A stretch of 64,000 bases of DNA from Forficula auricularia (GCA_024734495.1 JALMQS010000073.1:1494379-1558378); one strand, 5' to 3'; shown: positions 32,611-44,207, counted from the first letter of the stretch. Made by a program: numbers and translations. The notes: generated by a model not told the origin, from the sequence alone.

Positions 32611-32734
32611 TATAAATCTATATAAATTTTATTCATAAAACGAGACGCTCCCCGCCAGGGGCTAGGTGACGCCGGGCCGAAGACGACTATCGAAGAGTGC
32701 GCATCAGAAAACCATATTTATTGACCCTTTGTAT

Positions 32735-32970
32735 AATCATATTGATGTGATTACTCCAGCTCAGATGTCTGTCAATATTTAGTCATAAGAACTTCACCTC
32801 GTCCATAATTCTGATTGCTCCGAAATCATTCAAGCCTAGAGTATTTTGTACGGGTACATACTCTCCAAACCGTATGTTTTGATTCTTTTCAGTATTTAAC
32901 TTGAGGCTGTTCTCCTTAAACCACTGCGATACGCCAAGTAACGATGTATTCACGGTTGATGAAAGAAGTA
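32735..32970 (-). pseudogene. LINE reverse transcriptase fragment
   Basis: Minus strand encodes LLSSTVNTSLLGVSQWFKEN, SLKLNTEKNQNIRFG and, after a spacer, VKFL*LNIDRHLSWSNHI with one stop. These are the region after the YADD box of non-LTR reverse transcriptases (WF..N.LKLN..Kt, vkFLGl.iD..L.W..Hi). Catalytic motifs are not present. Confidence 0.75.
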
Positions 32971-32995
32971 GCTCGTTTTTTCCCCATAGGTATGG

Positions 32996-33630
32996 TTATT
33001 TGCATAAAACATAGGACAACCTCCCTGGTTTTTCCTTACAAAATGTGTAAAAATCGTATATAAAACAGTTTTGACCGAAATATTTTAAATACCTGACGTT
33101 TTGTAAAAATCGGAAAATTCCTTGAAACTCAGGGTAAGAAATTCTGGTAGGCTCTATTGTTAGGTTTACTGAAGAAAAGTTCTGTTTAAATTTTATCAAA
33201 CAGACTTATTCTTATTCCTAATATTTCACTCTCCTTATTTTATTATATTTCTTAAGGCTTTTTTTCTTTCTTTCTTTTTGTTTGTCACATTTAGTTCAAG
33301 ATTTAGATGAGAGAGAGAGAGAGAGAGATTTGTGGATTTATTTCCATCGAACAAGTTTGCTTGTTATTGAAGTTTTCAACTTCCTTTTTCAAGTTGTTCA
33401 AACTCATTAAATATGAATTGCTTATAGCGGCGACCAGCCAGCCACCCAGCACATGCATAGAAATAACTAACATCTATTGTTAATGGGAAATGAGTGTACA
33501 AGGGGTGCAAGGGGTAAGGGGTAAGGGAACAATCCAAGCAGCCGGTGGATAATCGATCAAACTTACATTATAATAATAATTTAGGTATATATAATCTAAA
33601 CGAAATAATAATAATAATAATTTTTGTCAT
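32996..33630. other. No confident gene; simple repeats
   Basis: A 67-codon minus-strand frame at 32996-33199 is not recognised. A (GA)n tract lies at 33309-33329 and an (AAT)n tract at about 33605-33620. Confidence 0.4.
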
Positions 33631-33632
33631 TA

Positions 33633-33670
33633 ACCAGATGCGAAGCCCGCCTTCGGCGGACATCTTGTTA
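33633..33670 (+). other. Helitron-type 3' hairpin, partial
   Basis: CGAAGCCCGCCTTCGGCGGACATCTT has a GTCCGCC/GGCGG-like stem related to the ends at 6330-6360, 39785-39814 and 53624-53654. No CTAG|T is found at the expected distance (GTTAG instead), so it is probably a decayed end. Confidence 0.45.
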
Positions 33671-33829
33671 GCCTAGGGTATGGCCTTCTGGACTACTCAA
33701 TGGGTTTTAAAATAATTTAATTTTTTTCTAATTTGAATATATTTTATTTGATATGAACTATTAGTGGGTTTAAAATTAAAAAAATCACGCCGGGGTAGAC
33801 GCGAAAACCGATTATAATAAGTATAGATA

Positions 33830-34016
33830 GATATTGAAGGAGACAATAAAAGCGTGTGTCTTCTGCTGGAATTATAAATTTTATTTATTTATAACGAGAC
33901 TATAGTTTCGAGGGCTTTGCCCTCTTCATCAGTTTATTACAATGTATTAATAAAATATTATATAAAAATTCTGCTACTCTCGGCAAAAACTTTCAATTTA
34001 ATATAGATAGATATAT
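33830..34016. mobile_element. Fold-back fragment, ribozyme family A, copy 2
   Basis: Shares GAAGGAGACAATAAAAGCGT, GTGTCTTCTGCTGGAATTAT and TATAACGAGACTATAGTTTC with the copies at 3600 and 59460. It ends in TCTGCTACTCTCGGCAAAA in inverse relation to the GCCGAGAGTAGCAGA motif at 3560. Confidence 0.65.
33889..33942 (-). ncRNA. Hammerhead ribozyme motif, family A (A2)
   Basis: Minus strand: CTGATGA, stem II GAGGGC-AAA-GCCCTC (perfect), GAAA, CTATAGT, C. Stem I includes TTGTAATA/TCGTTATAA partial pairing. The best-preserved stem II of family A. Confidence 0.75.
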
Positions 34017-34024
34017 TAACAAAG

Positions 34025-34330
34025 AGAAACAAAGAGGTTGTCCTCTGCTTGATGCAAATAAACATATACACATATATATCAAGATGATATATCTGTATAT
34101 ATATTATTTATTTGTTTGAGACTATAGTTTCGAAGACTTGGTCTTCATCATCAGTCTTCGAAACTATAGTCTCAAACAAATAAATAATATATATACAGAT
34201 ATATCATCTTGATATATATGTGTATATGTTTATTTGCATCAAGCAGAGGACAACCTCTTTGTTTCTCTTTGTGAATCAACAACTCTGCTACTCTCGGCAA
34301 AACAAAAATTTTTCAATTAGATATATTAAA
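34025..34330. mobile_element. Fold-back element, ribozyme family A, copy 3
   Basis: Near-perfect palindrome centred near 34145: GAGGTTGTCCTCTGCTTGAT, AAACATATACACATATATAT and the 'GAGACTATAGTTTCGAAGAC' block all recur in reverse order on the other side. It continues into CTACTCTCGGCAAAA at the right. Confidence 0.8.
34118..34158 (-). ncRNA. Hammerhead ribozyme motif, family A (A3)
   Basis: Minus strand: GA-CTGATGA-T, stem II GAAGAC-CAA-GTCTTC, GAAA, CTATAGT, C-TC. The core is intact. Stem I is short here because the palindrome centre lies beside it. Confidence 0.65.
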
Positions 34331-34524
34331 TTGATTTTATTAGGAAAATAGAATATCAGGAAAATTTTAAATTTTAATGAAATATTTCATATAGAGATGA
34401 AACAAGATAATTTCTTTGAAATATTTTAACCAATGATGACCAGAAGGGGCAAGGGGAGTCCTGGTTCCGTGGCTTTCAAGCTCCGATATTTTTGAAAAAT
34501 TTTAAGTGAGAAATATAACGGGGA

Positions 34525-34755
34525 GTCGGGTTGTCCGAGCTGGCTAAGACGCTGGGCTCGCTTCAGCATCGTTGATGACGATGTTCAAGCGGGAAACCCG
34601 GGTTTGAGCCTGGCTAGCATATAAAAATTTCTACCGGCTAAAACACGGCTCCCTCACTAACCCTACTAACACTTTACTGATGTGCTGTCTAAATGGGCTT
34701 TGTTCCCGGTGACAATAAATAAATAAATAAAAAAATAAATAAATAAAAAAAAGTG
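34525..34755 (+). mobile_element. tRNA-derived SINE
   Basis: The head resembles a class II tRNA: A box TGTCCGAGCTGGCTAAGACG and B box GGGTTTGAGCCTGG. A unique body (ACCGGCTAAAACACGGCTCC ... TTGTTCCCGGTGACAATAAA) and an (AATA)n tail follow. The flanks GTGAGAAATAT (left) and GTGGAAAATAT (right) match at 9 of 11 bases and may be the target duplication. Transcription would be by pol III from the internal boxes. Confidence 0.75.
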
Positions 34756-34839
34756 GAAAATATGTTGAGAAGTTTTTTATTTTTTATTTATATGTAATTT
34801 TTAAGTCTTTCCGAATCTGGTCATTTCAATTCAGATTCC

Positions 34840-35035
34840 AATATTCATCACAAGTTGTGAGCGATCTTTCAGTAAATTAAAACTAATACTTTCGAATTTA
34901 TGGGCTACAATAGGTAAAAAAAGGTTATGCAACCTACCTTTGCTCACTGTAGAGCGAGGAGAAATCGAAAAAATAGATTTCGAAAAAGTTATAAATCTAT
35001 TTGCATTGACGAATGCAAGAAAGGGACAATTTTAA
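34840..35035 (+). pseudogene. hAT transposase C-terminal fragment
   Basis: One uninterrupted frame encodes IFITSCERSFSKLKLILSNL, WATIGKKRLCNLPLLTVERG and EIEKIDFEKVINLFALTNAR, ending KGQF and a stop at 35033-35035. This is the conserved hAT C-terminal dimerisation domain (ASCERSFSKLKLI......R..NL..L..ER). Upstream coding is missing. It is a different subfamily from the hAT at 25443-28806. Confidence 0.8.
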
Positions 35036-35149
35036 GTTTAAGACTATTGAAAATGTATTTTTTATGGACTAATTTTTGTTCTAAAATAGAAAATAATTTT
35101 TTTTTGTAAAATTTATGACTTTTTTAATTAATGTATATGTTTATTTTAT

Positions 35150-35342
35150 ATTTAGGAAATTTATGAAAGGGCGCAACTTTGATCCTGTCCTAGACGTTAT
35201 TTACGATTGCTACGCCACTAGTATTTGTAGGTATATCTTCGAACTAAATGACGAAAATTTGTTAGAAGATTTAATACCATCTAACTATCCCCTGAAGAAA
35301 GATATACCACTGATAATGGTCAATGGAAGGCTAAATAAATAA
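35150..35342 (+). CDS. Unrecognised open frame, possible terminal exon
   Basis: A T-rich tract ending TATATTTAG|G precedes a frame that reads KFMKGRNFDPVLDVIYDCYA, then TSICRYIFELNDENLLEDLI and ends at TAA (35340-35342) beside AATAAA. Codon use looks normal and the frame lacks low-complexity sequence. I do not recognise the protein. It could be the last exon of an old gene or of a transposon. Confidence 0.3.
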
Positions 35343-35579
35343 AAATATTACTTAGCCTGATATTATGGGCATAATTTTATTCCCTCTATACCAAGGGTGT
35401 CAAATCTTTTGGCCTACAAGGGCCGCAAATGAAGAAAAAACAAATGCCTCGGCCCGCAGATAAAATATCCTAATTCTATTGATATTTTTTAATAAAAAAA
35501 GACTTAATAATGTAGAATAATTATATCCTTCATGACAAAAAAACAAAAATATCTTAAAAATATTTATATCTAATAAAAT

Positions 35580-36310
35580 AAGCTGACGTGTTTTGATGTG
35601 GCCATCCACTTGACTTTACCATACAACCTGCCGCCTCAGCTATATTTAATATTTAATAAAATTATTTATAATCATGTAGGGGAGGGGGCTAGTTTTTGCA
35701 TTTTTAGAGTACTGTGGGCCCACTGATTATATATACAAAATTTGGTTGAGTTTGATACAAGGACTAAGATTTTAATTTTTTACCCCCCCCCCCCCGCCCA
35801 TTTTGGGAGGTTAGTTTTTGCATTTTTAGACTTGTGAGGTCTCACTGATTATGTATACAAAATTTGGTTGACTTAGCTCAAATGGGCTAGATTTTTAATT
35901 TTTAACCTTCCCCCCCTCCACCCCTTTAATTTTGTGTCGATATCCACCAAAATCTAATCAGCTATTAATATCAATGAACCAAAAATACGTGTGAAATTTG
36001 GTTTCGATATTCACACTCGTTTTTGAGCTAGCTCGTCCAAAATAATTTGGTAACGCACAGACTAACTAACAACCAACCAAACAGACTAACAGACATTTTG
36101 ACAAAACAATTATTATCTCGAAAAATATATTTTTTTCGATGTTTACTTATTGAAGCTTTTTTGCAGAGCGAAATGCCATGGTTTGCTCAATTTTTTTTTA
36201 TCAAAATAGTTTAAGCCGTTTTTGAGATATTTCGAAAAAAAGAAGGAAAACACAACTTTTTTCATGCACTATTACAATACATGACCATACCCTATATAGT
36301 AAAGTAATAA
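35580..36310 (+). mobile_element. TTTACCATACA family, full copy
   Basis: From AAGCTGACGTGTTTTGATGT to CATGACCATACCCTATATAG. Contains two internal units of about 110 bp around ATTATGTATACAAAATTTGG with C tracts between, then AATCTAATCAGCTATTAAT, GAGCTAGCTCGTCC and ATATTTCGAAAAA blocks. The inverted ends are ACTTTACCATACA-like. No coding sequence; superfamily unknown. Confidence 0.75.
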
Positions 36311-36422
36311 TATGAATACATTTAACAGCGAACAAGAGAAAATCTATGGTCATAGCGAAGACTCCTCTCACATGCGACCTAGAAATAAACAACACCCCGA
36401 TAGAACAACTCTCAAGATTCAA

Positions 36423-37312
36423 TTAACTGAAAGTTGAAATATTAAGCAAGATGAATGAATGTGAGGAATGAAGTCAAGTCCCAAGTGGTCAAGGGTGCGA
36501 TAATTTCAGGATGCTTTTAATTTAGAGCTTTTTAACTAATTCAATTTTTTTACACCTATAAGAAAAATATTGAATTATGAAATATAAATAAATAACTGTA
36601 CTAATTAAAATTCTCAAAATGTAGACGGAACTTGATTTATAACGTTGGTACGCCTGTAGTTAGGCAACCCATTGGGCGCAGAAGAATGAAAGCTGCGTAA
36701 GAGCTAGGCGAGTCTAGTCGTTGATCGAATGCTCCAGAGGTTATGGCATGGAAGGATAATTTTTACATAAGCTTTAAATAGGTAGAGAATAGTAAAGGTA
36801 GAGTTTATTATATAAACATTTGAGTTTTCCCTGATTTGCTGCCTCAGCTTCATTTTATTAATGTGATTTTGCTTTTTACTTCATCCAATGAGAAGCATAT
36901 CAAGTGCGTTCACCCCTAGTATTAGATAAGAATCGATCGTTATTTTTTATTTTAAGTCAACATGGACTTCAAATAGCCAGTGAAATGATTACTAGTAAAG
37001 GAATATACCTATTAATATTTCAAATGACTTTGGATAAAGTCTAGCAACGTTGCAGTTTATTTTAATTTGATTTGATTAATTAATTTTTTTTTAAATTTTA
37101 AAACCCACTAATAGTTCATTACAAATATTATTATATATTGAAATTAGAGAATTTAATTAATTAGAGGTATTTTCTATTGAAGACAGAATGGGAGAAATCA
37201 TTGCTGAAGGATAAGGAATCCTACAAATTCCGAATAAAAGAATGAACTTAACGAGATTGCTCATATAATATACTAATCTACTATTTTAGAAACAAGAAAT
37301 AAATAAATAAAT
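36423..37312. other. No confident gene
   Basis: Sequence between the two nested copies inside the hAT element. Short open stretches only; the TTTTAAAACCCACTAATAGT block at 37096 matches 23005 and 33770 and is a shared repeat fragment. Confidence 0.4.
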
Positions 37313-38012
37313 AAGCTGACGTGTTCTGATGTGGCCATCCACTTGACATTACCATACAACCTGGCCCCTCACTTATATTTAATATTTAATAAAATTATTT
37401 ATAATCATGTAGGGGAGGGGTTAGTTTTTGCTTTTATAGACTTCTGGGATCCCACTGATTATGTATACAAAATTTGGTTGAGTTTGGTCAAATAGCCAAG
37501 ATTTTAATTTTTTGACCATGCACCCCCCCTTTTGGGCGGTTAGTTTTTGCATTTTTAGACTTCTGGGGGTCCACTAATTATGTATACAAAATTTGGTTGA
37601 GTTTGGTCAAAAGGCCTAGATTTTTAATTTTTAACCCCCTTCCACCCTCCTAATTTTGGGTTGATATGGACCAAAATCTAATCAGCTCTTAATCTCAATG
37701 GACCAAAACTACGTGTGGTTTCGATATTCACACTAGTTTTTGAGCTAGCTCGTCCACAAAAATTTGGTAACGCACAGACTAACTAACTAACAGACAGACT
37801 AACAGAAACTTTGACAAAACAATTATTATCTCGAAAAACATAATTTTTTCGATGTTTACTTATTAGAGCTTTTTTGTAGAACGAAATGCCATAGTATCGC
37901 TCAATTTTTTTAATCCAAATAGTTTCAGCCATTTTTTGAGATATTTCGAAAAAAGAAGGAAAAAAACACTTTTTTCATGCACGATTACAATACTTGACCA
38001 TACCCTGTATGG
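37313..38012 (+). mobile_element. TTTACCATACA family, full copy
   Basis: From AAGCTGACGTGTTCTGATGT to ACCATACCCTGTATGGTAAA. Two internal units around ATTATGTATACAAAATTTGG; the right end includes ATGCACGATTACAATACTTG. Close to the copy at 46139. Confidence 0.8.
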
Positions 38013-38139
38013 TAAAGTAAAACAAAAAAAAAAAAAAAAAATAAGTCAGAAATGTTTTCCAGTAAGTATATAAAAATTTTTAATGTTTTAAAGAAATTTA
38101 TAATTTTATGTCGGGCCACGGGTTGGACAACCCTGCTCT

Positions 38140-38815
38140 ATACCTTAAGAATATATAATTTAACGGTGTCTCTATTTTTACATTTAATTTAATTTTTTTT
38201 AATACATTAAAAAGCACTTAATTTTGTGAATAATTAGTATAAATGGTGATAATTTATTACTTGAACTCTCTAATAAAATTACAATTTATATTTTATTTTC
38301 GAAATGAAAATCAAATTTTCAATGTGACAGGGATAGAGGAGAGAAAGTGGGTGGAATGCTAGGGTGTGTGGGGGTATGAGGGGGTATCAGCTGGCTTGCT
38401 GGGTGGTTGGCGTTCTGCTATTATTCTGCTCTCATAATAATGGTGGTGTCTGGTGTGCTACCAGTATTATTATATTACACAACAACTGGATACTCACAAA
38501 TGAAAAAAAAACAACATCCAACATCGCGCTTTAATAATTCTCCTCCTCCCTTTTGTTACAAAATTACAAATTACTACTCACCGATATCCTTACAAAGTAA
38601 AAAATATTATTAAAAAGGAAATGATATAAATTAAAGGGAATAAAAGTATTTGGTAATAAAAGTTTCAAAAGATTTTTAATTTCATTTAATCCAATATATT
38701 ATTAATCAAATGACACATTCTTTAATTAAAAACTCTACTATACCCCTGGCAAATTTACAAATCTTGTTTGTTTGTTTTTTATTTCATCCAAAAAACAATT
38801 TATAAAGTAATATTA
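38140..38815. other. No confident gene
   Basis: A 68-codon plus-strand frame at 38407-38613 is not recognised. The rest is AT-rich. Confidence 0.35.
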
Positions 38816-38839
38816 ATCTATATATACAATATATATATA

Positions 38840-39814
38840 TAATTAAGGTTTTGTCTGTAGATTGCTCCAAATCACGCCAAATTTTGGTTGCAAACGTTTT
38901 AAGCAAAGTTATGAACGAAAACACACTCAACAAAATTCCTGTCTGTCTGTATCTCTGTATGTTTCCGTGGTTTCCGCGAAAAGCTGCTCACGATTCACGT
39001 AAAAACGGCTGAAGGGATTATTATGAAATTTCATATTTGGATCAGATGTCTTCTAACTTATGTTTATAGCTATATAACATTTTGATATTTTGACCCCAAA
39101 AGGGGGAGGCGCACGAATGAAAATTATCAAATAACTCCTAAACTATTAACCCTACGTCAAATTTTATTATAAGCAAAGTTATAGGGATGTTATTTCTCAC
39201 AACTTTTGTTTAAAAAAATTCCCACACAATAAACCACCCAGGAGAGTGAGGCGAGGGTGAAAAAATGTAAATTCTTGCCCTTAAAACAAACTCAACCTAA
39301 TTTTGTATACATAATCTGTGGGCCTCTAGAGAGCTAGAAATTCAAAAACTAACCACCGAAAATGGGGAGGTGGGTCAAAAAATGAAAATTCTTGCTCTTG
39401 GACCAAACTCAACCAAATTTTGTATAAATAATCAGTTGGACACTAGAAGTCTAGAAATTCAAAAACTGGAGGCGGGGGTAGATTCGGGAGTGGAGTGATC
39501 TTGCAGGGGTGGGGTGCGGGTGCGAGGGTTGAATGGAGTGGGGTTGGGTTAAGGTATGGGGTGCGGGGGTGGTATGAGGGTCTGGGGGTTGAATGAGGGT
39601 GGGGTGGAGTCCGGGGGGCGTAGCGGGGTGCGGTCCGAGGTGGGTGGGGTGCAGGGTGGAGTGGGGGTTCAGGTGAAGGTCCAGAGGCGTAGTTGGGTGG
39701 TGCGGGGTGGTGGGTGGGTTTCGGGAGGTGTGGTGGCAGGGACTGGGGTGGGAGGATGGGGCTCGTGGGTTCCTGGCTAGCAAGAGGGCCGCTGAAGGCT
39801 AGCCTTGCAGCTAG
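38840..39814 (+). mobile_element. Helitron-like element, 3' end defined
   Basis: The 3' end at 39811-39814 is CTAG followed by T, after the hairpin-like GGCCGCTGAAGGCTAGCC. The upstream 38880-39240 has the 'CTGTCTGTCTGTATCTCTGT' and 'AAAACGGCTGAAGGGATTAT' blocks common in the 5' part of arthropod Helitrons. The 5' TC terminus is not certain. A G-rich tract (39465-39775) and TTTACC-like ATTTTGTATAAATAATC units lie inside. Confidence 0.5.
39465..39780 (+). repeat. G-rich minisatellite-like tract
   Basis: About 300 bp of GGGGTG/GGTGGG-rich plus-strand sequence with irregular units near 14-15 bp. The complementary C-rich version is at 9310-9460 and 43020-43140. Multiple closely spaced G runs could form G-quadruplexes. 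All open frames across it are compositional artefacts. Confidence 0.7.
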
Positions 39815-39899
39815 TACAAAATACATAGAAAACAAGTTGACGAAGTGCAAGGTTCTTCTCTACATAATTATATTTATATCGTATTTATAATATTACTAT

Positions 39900-41210
39900 A
39901 GGGCAGTGGCGGAGCCAGAAAATTTCCATGGGGTGGAAGGGGGGGGGGTCAATCCACAAGCACAAATATTTAGTGGGAATTTTTTTTTATTAAAACAAAT
40001 AGTCCAGTTAAATTGTGTTTTACCCGGAAAGTTTTGGGTTAGTTCTAATTTCTTCGAACATTTATGTTTTTTGGTGTGCTGAATTCGAATCAGAGGTTTT
40101 GAAAAGTTTTCAACTTTTCTTTTATAAATTTTAATCTCTAAAATTTACAAGTCTTATATAATTAAAAGTTTGCGAAATAGCGAATAGGGTTATTATAATT
40201 TTCTCGAATCAATTAAAGTAACCCATCGTCTTTAATGGTCGTAAATATAGAAGGGCTTAATAAAACTTGCTTGAGCCCCCACCCTTGGAATGTATAACAT
40301 TGGCTGGCTCTCTTGGCTTAACGTTTTACTTGCCACAAGTTCAGATGATTTACGTTCCGAGACATTTACAAGTGCCAATTGCTGGAAGGGAACATTTGCA
40401 TTTAACAACCTGCCGTTTGTACAAGGGGGGGGGGGGATTTTTCACCCCTTCCAGCCCCCACACCGCTATAACAACAACATTCAATTAAGATGAATCTAAT
40501 TATATCCATTTCAGGGTTAAGAAAATTAATTACGAGCACTTGTTGGAACATTGAATTGGACAGATGGGTTATAAATTACAACCAAAAACTTGCTACTAAG
40601 ATTCTATTCAACTTGATATGAATTTAGTCTAATCAATGTACGTATGTATTACAAATTAACAAGAAAATAGTGAAAATTTATCTATAATGAAAGATGTAAT
40701 TATTATTATTATTTATTTTTGCTTGTTTCCAGTAATTTTATTTAAGGACCTTCCTAATTAATCGATTTTCTTGCAATCCTTTTAAAACTTTGAATACCTA
40801 TGAGTAATGAAGGTGTTGAAGCTTTTATTTTTGTGATTCATTTGATTAAAGTTTGAATTTTTATTTAAATCACACTTGATTAATTATAATTATTTGTTTC
40901 AATAAATAATTATAATCAATAATGTGTGATTTAAATAAAAATTTAAGCCTTAATTTGAATACATATATTTACCATATAAGTGTCCTTTATGTGTAGAAAT
41001 ATTTTTCAATAGACCTTGTGGCACTAAATTTATAAATATTGACCATTGAAATTTGCATATTTAACGCACGAACCCTTTCCCAATTGATGTTAAAGCGACT
41101 GTTTCTTTAAATAACAATCGTAATTTTCTTGAAATTATTTTGAAAAACTGAGAATCGTCAACTGAAGATATAACAAAGATTTTTCTGTTAAAATAATTGT
41201 ATCAAGCGGT
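39900..41210. other. No confident gene; transposon end and small inverted repeat
   Basis: CAGTGGCGGAGCCAGAAAAT at 39904 looks like an isolated hAT-type end; no partner was found nearby. A 45-bp inverted repeat (TTTTTATTTAAATCACAC) lies at 40857-40943. G and C runs at about 40425 and 39945. Confidence 0.45.
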
Positions 41211-41212
41211 AT

Positions 41213-42160
41213 TCATTTTGTCTGAAAAATGTAAAAAGTAAGGTACTTTTGATGGTTTTCATTTTTTTTCTCATAGCTATGATCAAGTGAAAGATGGCGA
41301 ATTGGCAACGCCGCACTAAAATCAGTCAATTTTTCCATATCTAAAAAAACTTTTGACCTCTCGTGCAATTGTTGCGACACACTGTTGGTTTTTGGTTGCA
41401 ACCCTTCTTGACCAAAGAAAGGTTGGCGATTTGTAGTTTTATCTCGAAGATAGATCCCCGTGACTGGTCTTGGTAACGGGCCCAAGCGATTCGGCCTGTT
41501 TAAGCCCTGGTGCTGGTTTTGAAGAGAGGAATCAAGGGTGTATTTTTAAAAGAAAGAGATTATTTCATTTGGTTTGTTTATTCATCTCTTACGGCCAATT
41601 GACAACCGACTGACCACCCCAACTGGGCTTCAGGTTCGAACTGTCTCTATCAACAGCCAAATTAGGACTGCCCAAAACTCTCCACTGATTCAAAACCTGT
41701 CTGTCATTTCTGGAGTTTCCACAAGAAAATATTCCCGATTCGTCAATTTCCTAATGAGTAAGGCGTGGTGACCTAATTGAAACGCCCAGTTTTAGAATTC
41801 CTTCTAGAGAAAATTCTCACGATTTTCTCTTGGCAACTTTGGAAGAATTTCTAAGAATTCATTTTACATCTGGCCCTAAAGTCAGCCGGCCTAAAGTATT
41901 AAACATGTCAATCTAAATTTATTGTTATTACAATTGCTTTTCCCACCATTTCCACCAAATATTAGTCTATTGTTGAAAAGCACATCCTTTATAATAAGAG
42001 TTACCTGTCCCAGCAAAATATGACCTTTAAACAAATAATTATATTTATATTTCTAAGGAAAATATTGTCAGCTCACAACACATTTGAGATTTTTACCTAA
42101 TTCTCTCAACCTAGCTATACTGTTCTCGTCTGGAATTTCGCATTGAGCTGTTTCATGAAG
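41213..42160 (-). pseudogene. Unrecognised open frame interrupted by a solo LTR
   Basis: Minus strand encodes KTLHETAQCEIPDENSIARL then RELGKNLK (42160-42085), the LTR, and then HERSKVFLDMEKLTDFSAAL plus PIRHLSLDHSYEKK (to about 41213). Both sides look like genuine coding DNA split by the LTR. I cannot assign the protein; a transposase is possible. Confidence 0.35.
41370..42080 (+). mobile_element. Solo LTR, copy 2
   Basis: Starts TGTTGCGACACACTGTTGG and ends AGCTCACAACA; same family as 16974-17737 and in the same orientation. The flanks CAAT (41366-41369) and CATT (42081-42084) are an imperfect 4-bp duplication. 711 bp, with internal deletions relative to copy 1. Confidence 0.8.
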
Positions 42161-42329
42161 TGTTTTTTTTAATTGTTTGTCTTTTAGCGTCGTCAAGAAT
42201 GCAATGTTGCCAGATCCAAGAAGCGACGAAGTGAAAATATTTTTGGCTTTCTACGCTTGTGAGAGTAGGGGAAAGAGCGAACAGCACCTGAGCTATATCT
42301 GGGCTATATTAGGGAACGTCCTTAACTAA

Positions 42330-43000
42330 GTGATAAATAGATCTCCAACTCCCTACGATTTCAATTAATACATATATATATATATATATATATATTTTTA
42401 ATTATGGAAAAATCACCCCCACAACCAATGGCGTACTTACCTTATGCGCGGACATAGGCATACAAAATTTTGCGGACATTTAATTCTAACAGACATTTTT
42501 GACTAGGGGAGGGACGGAGGAGTGGCCTTGCCTCCTATACCAAAAGAATTCACAAAAAAAAGATGATATAAAATATGAGAAACATTAAAATATTTCTTTA
42601 GATATTTTTTTTCTATCAATTAATTTTTGATTTCAAGTCACTTTTCCATTTCGTCTGATTTTCCCTTTTAAAATAAGTGACATATATATAGAGAGAGTGG
42701 TTTATATTTCCTAAAAGGCTATTTAAATATGTCTAAACCTATAGATAAACATTTCAACTTTTTAATCAAACATATTCAAAGGACAGGAAATTAGACAACT
42801 TTAACTTTAATAGAGTTCTCTCTCGCTTTGATAGAAAAAAATATTTTTTAAAAACATACGGCCAATTGCGAGGGAGTGAAATTCCATAGTTTTTTTTACC
42901 TCATTTTATCCACCAATAAAATTAATTATTTTATAGAATTCGACGTAATTTCATCTAAAATATAACTACCCCCCCCCAACTTTAAGTCTTTCTGTGAGCA
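42330..43000. other. No confident gene
   Basis: (AT)n at about 42372-42394; CAATGGCGTACTTACC at 42425 resembles an isolated transposon end. No partner or coding region found. Confidence 0.35.
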
Positions 43001-43009
43001 CTAAAGATG

Positions 43010-43300
43010 CAGATGCCTTCCCATGGCCTGATGTTTTGCGGGTCGCGCCGCACCATCCCAGAACCCACCCTGTGACCCCCCTGGTACACCCCCTTACTAT
43101 AACTCCACCCCCGCACTCACCCCCCGCACCCAGTTTTTCCATTTCTAGCCTTCTAGTGACCCACGGATTATGTATATAAAATTTGGTTGAGTTTGGTCCA
43201 AGAAGAAGAATTTTCATTTCTTTGACCCTCCCCCATTTTGGGTCGTTAGTTTTTGCATTTCTAGCTCCCTAAGTAGCCCACAGATTATGTATACACTGAT
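43010..43300. repeat. C-rich tract and TTTACC-family internal units
   Basis: C-rich sequence (43050-43135) followed by CACCCAGTTTTTCCATTTCT and two ATTATGTATA-type units (43165-43290) of the TTTACCATACA family. Same order as at 9310-9517. Confidence 0.6.
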
Positions 43301-43686
43301 TTGTATTATTAAGAGGATCCCATCTAAAGAGAACAAAAGCCTAGGCATTATATATCTATGCATACCATTGTAGTCCAGTCAAGGAATGAGTTGTAGGGTG
43401 CGTGAGCAGGTAACTAAGCGATTCCTTCAAAAACTTGTTCAGGGGCTTAGGTGTTAACATACCAAAAGTCCTGACATCTAGGTGGTGAGCCGGGGGGGGG
43501 GGGGGGTGGAAATGTGCCAATTTTGGTTTCCGCATATCTCAAAAACGGCGCATCAGAAGGAAATTTTTTTCAATAATAAAGTAAAGTTCATAAAATTATT
43601 CTAAAACTTTTATTATACATGTTTTTTTCAAATTTCCAACCGTTTTAGAGCTATACCCTCGAAACAAGTTGAAATATATGAAAAAA

Positions 43687-43932
43687 TCATTTTGCTTCAA
43701 AATAATTCATCAAATCCTCATCTGATTGTTTGCTTATACATATCCGCTGAAAGAGCAATGTTGGGTCAACTACTACCCTTTCATCGTAAACTTTTATCGA
43801 CGAGATGACAGGAAGATATTGGGAAAACCCGATCTTTGCTGGAGCAGCGGCACAGGCCAGGTGATCGGTGTTTCGTTTCAACTCCGCTAGAAGTGCACCA
43901 TCTACTGAGCTAGAGCGGCTCGTCAAACTCAC
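43687..43932 (-). pseudogene. Fragment of a repeated arthropod protein domain
   Basis: 81 codons including LLAELKRNTDHLACAAAPAK, then YLPVISSIKVYDERVVVDPT and LLFQRICISKQSDEDLMNYF. The pattern S.iKvd...v.VDP.LLFQRl......s..l...F is one I associate with an uncharacterised, highly repeated arthropod protein family found near transposons. The rest of that protein is absent. Assignment from memory only. Confidence 0.45.
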
Positions 43933-44207
43933 ATCCGCTCTCTGGACACTCCCATATATAATATATTCTTAAATGGAATTTAAATCTCTACAACTTCTTT
44001 GCTATGCATATTTTTTGTTCATGAATAGATTTAGACAATATGATGCAATTTTTATGAATATTTTGAGGTAAAATAATAATTTTTCGTAAATTTCAACTAG
44101 TTTCGAGGGTATAGCTCAAAAACGGTTGGGAATTTGAAAAAAACATATAGTATAAAGTTTTAGATAATTAATTAACAGAATACAGGAACTGACGTGGAAA
44201 ACAAAAC

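Larger units (their letters stand above)
35392..38135. mobile_element. hAT element with exact 8-bp target duplication
   Basis: Ends CAAGGGTGTC and the reverse of CAGGGTTGTC, flanked by identical CTCTATAC (35384-35391 and 38136-38143). Subterminal GGCCGCAAATG and TCGGGCCACGGGTTGGACAA resemble the CAGGGGTGTCAAAC...GGGCCGC style of hAT ends. No transposase is seen; two nested copies of the TTTACCATACA family fill most of it (35580-36310 and 37313-38012). Confidence 0.85.

Noticed and set aside
39443..39850. Pro/His-rich open frame of 135 codons and overlapping frames
   Set aside because: All arise from the G-rich repeat tract read in several frames; no domain, no splice context.
41213..42160. 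NUB1-like or other named host gene split by the LTR
   Set aside because: The residues on either side of the LTR match no family I can name, so it is left unassigned.
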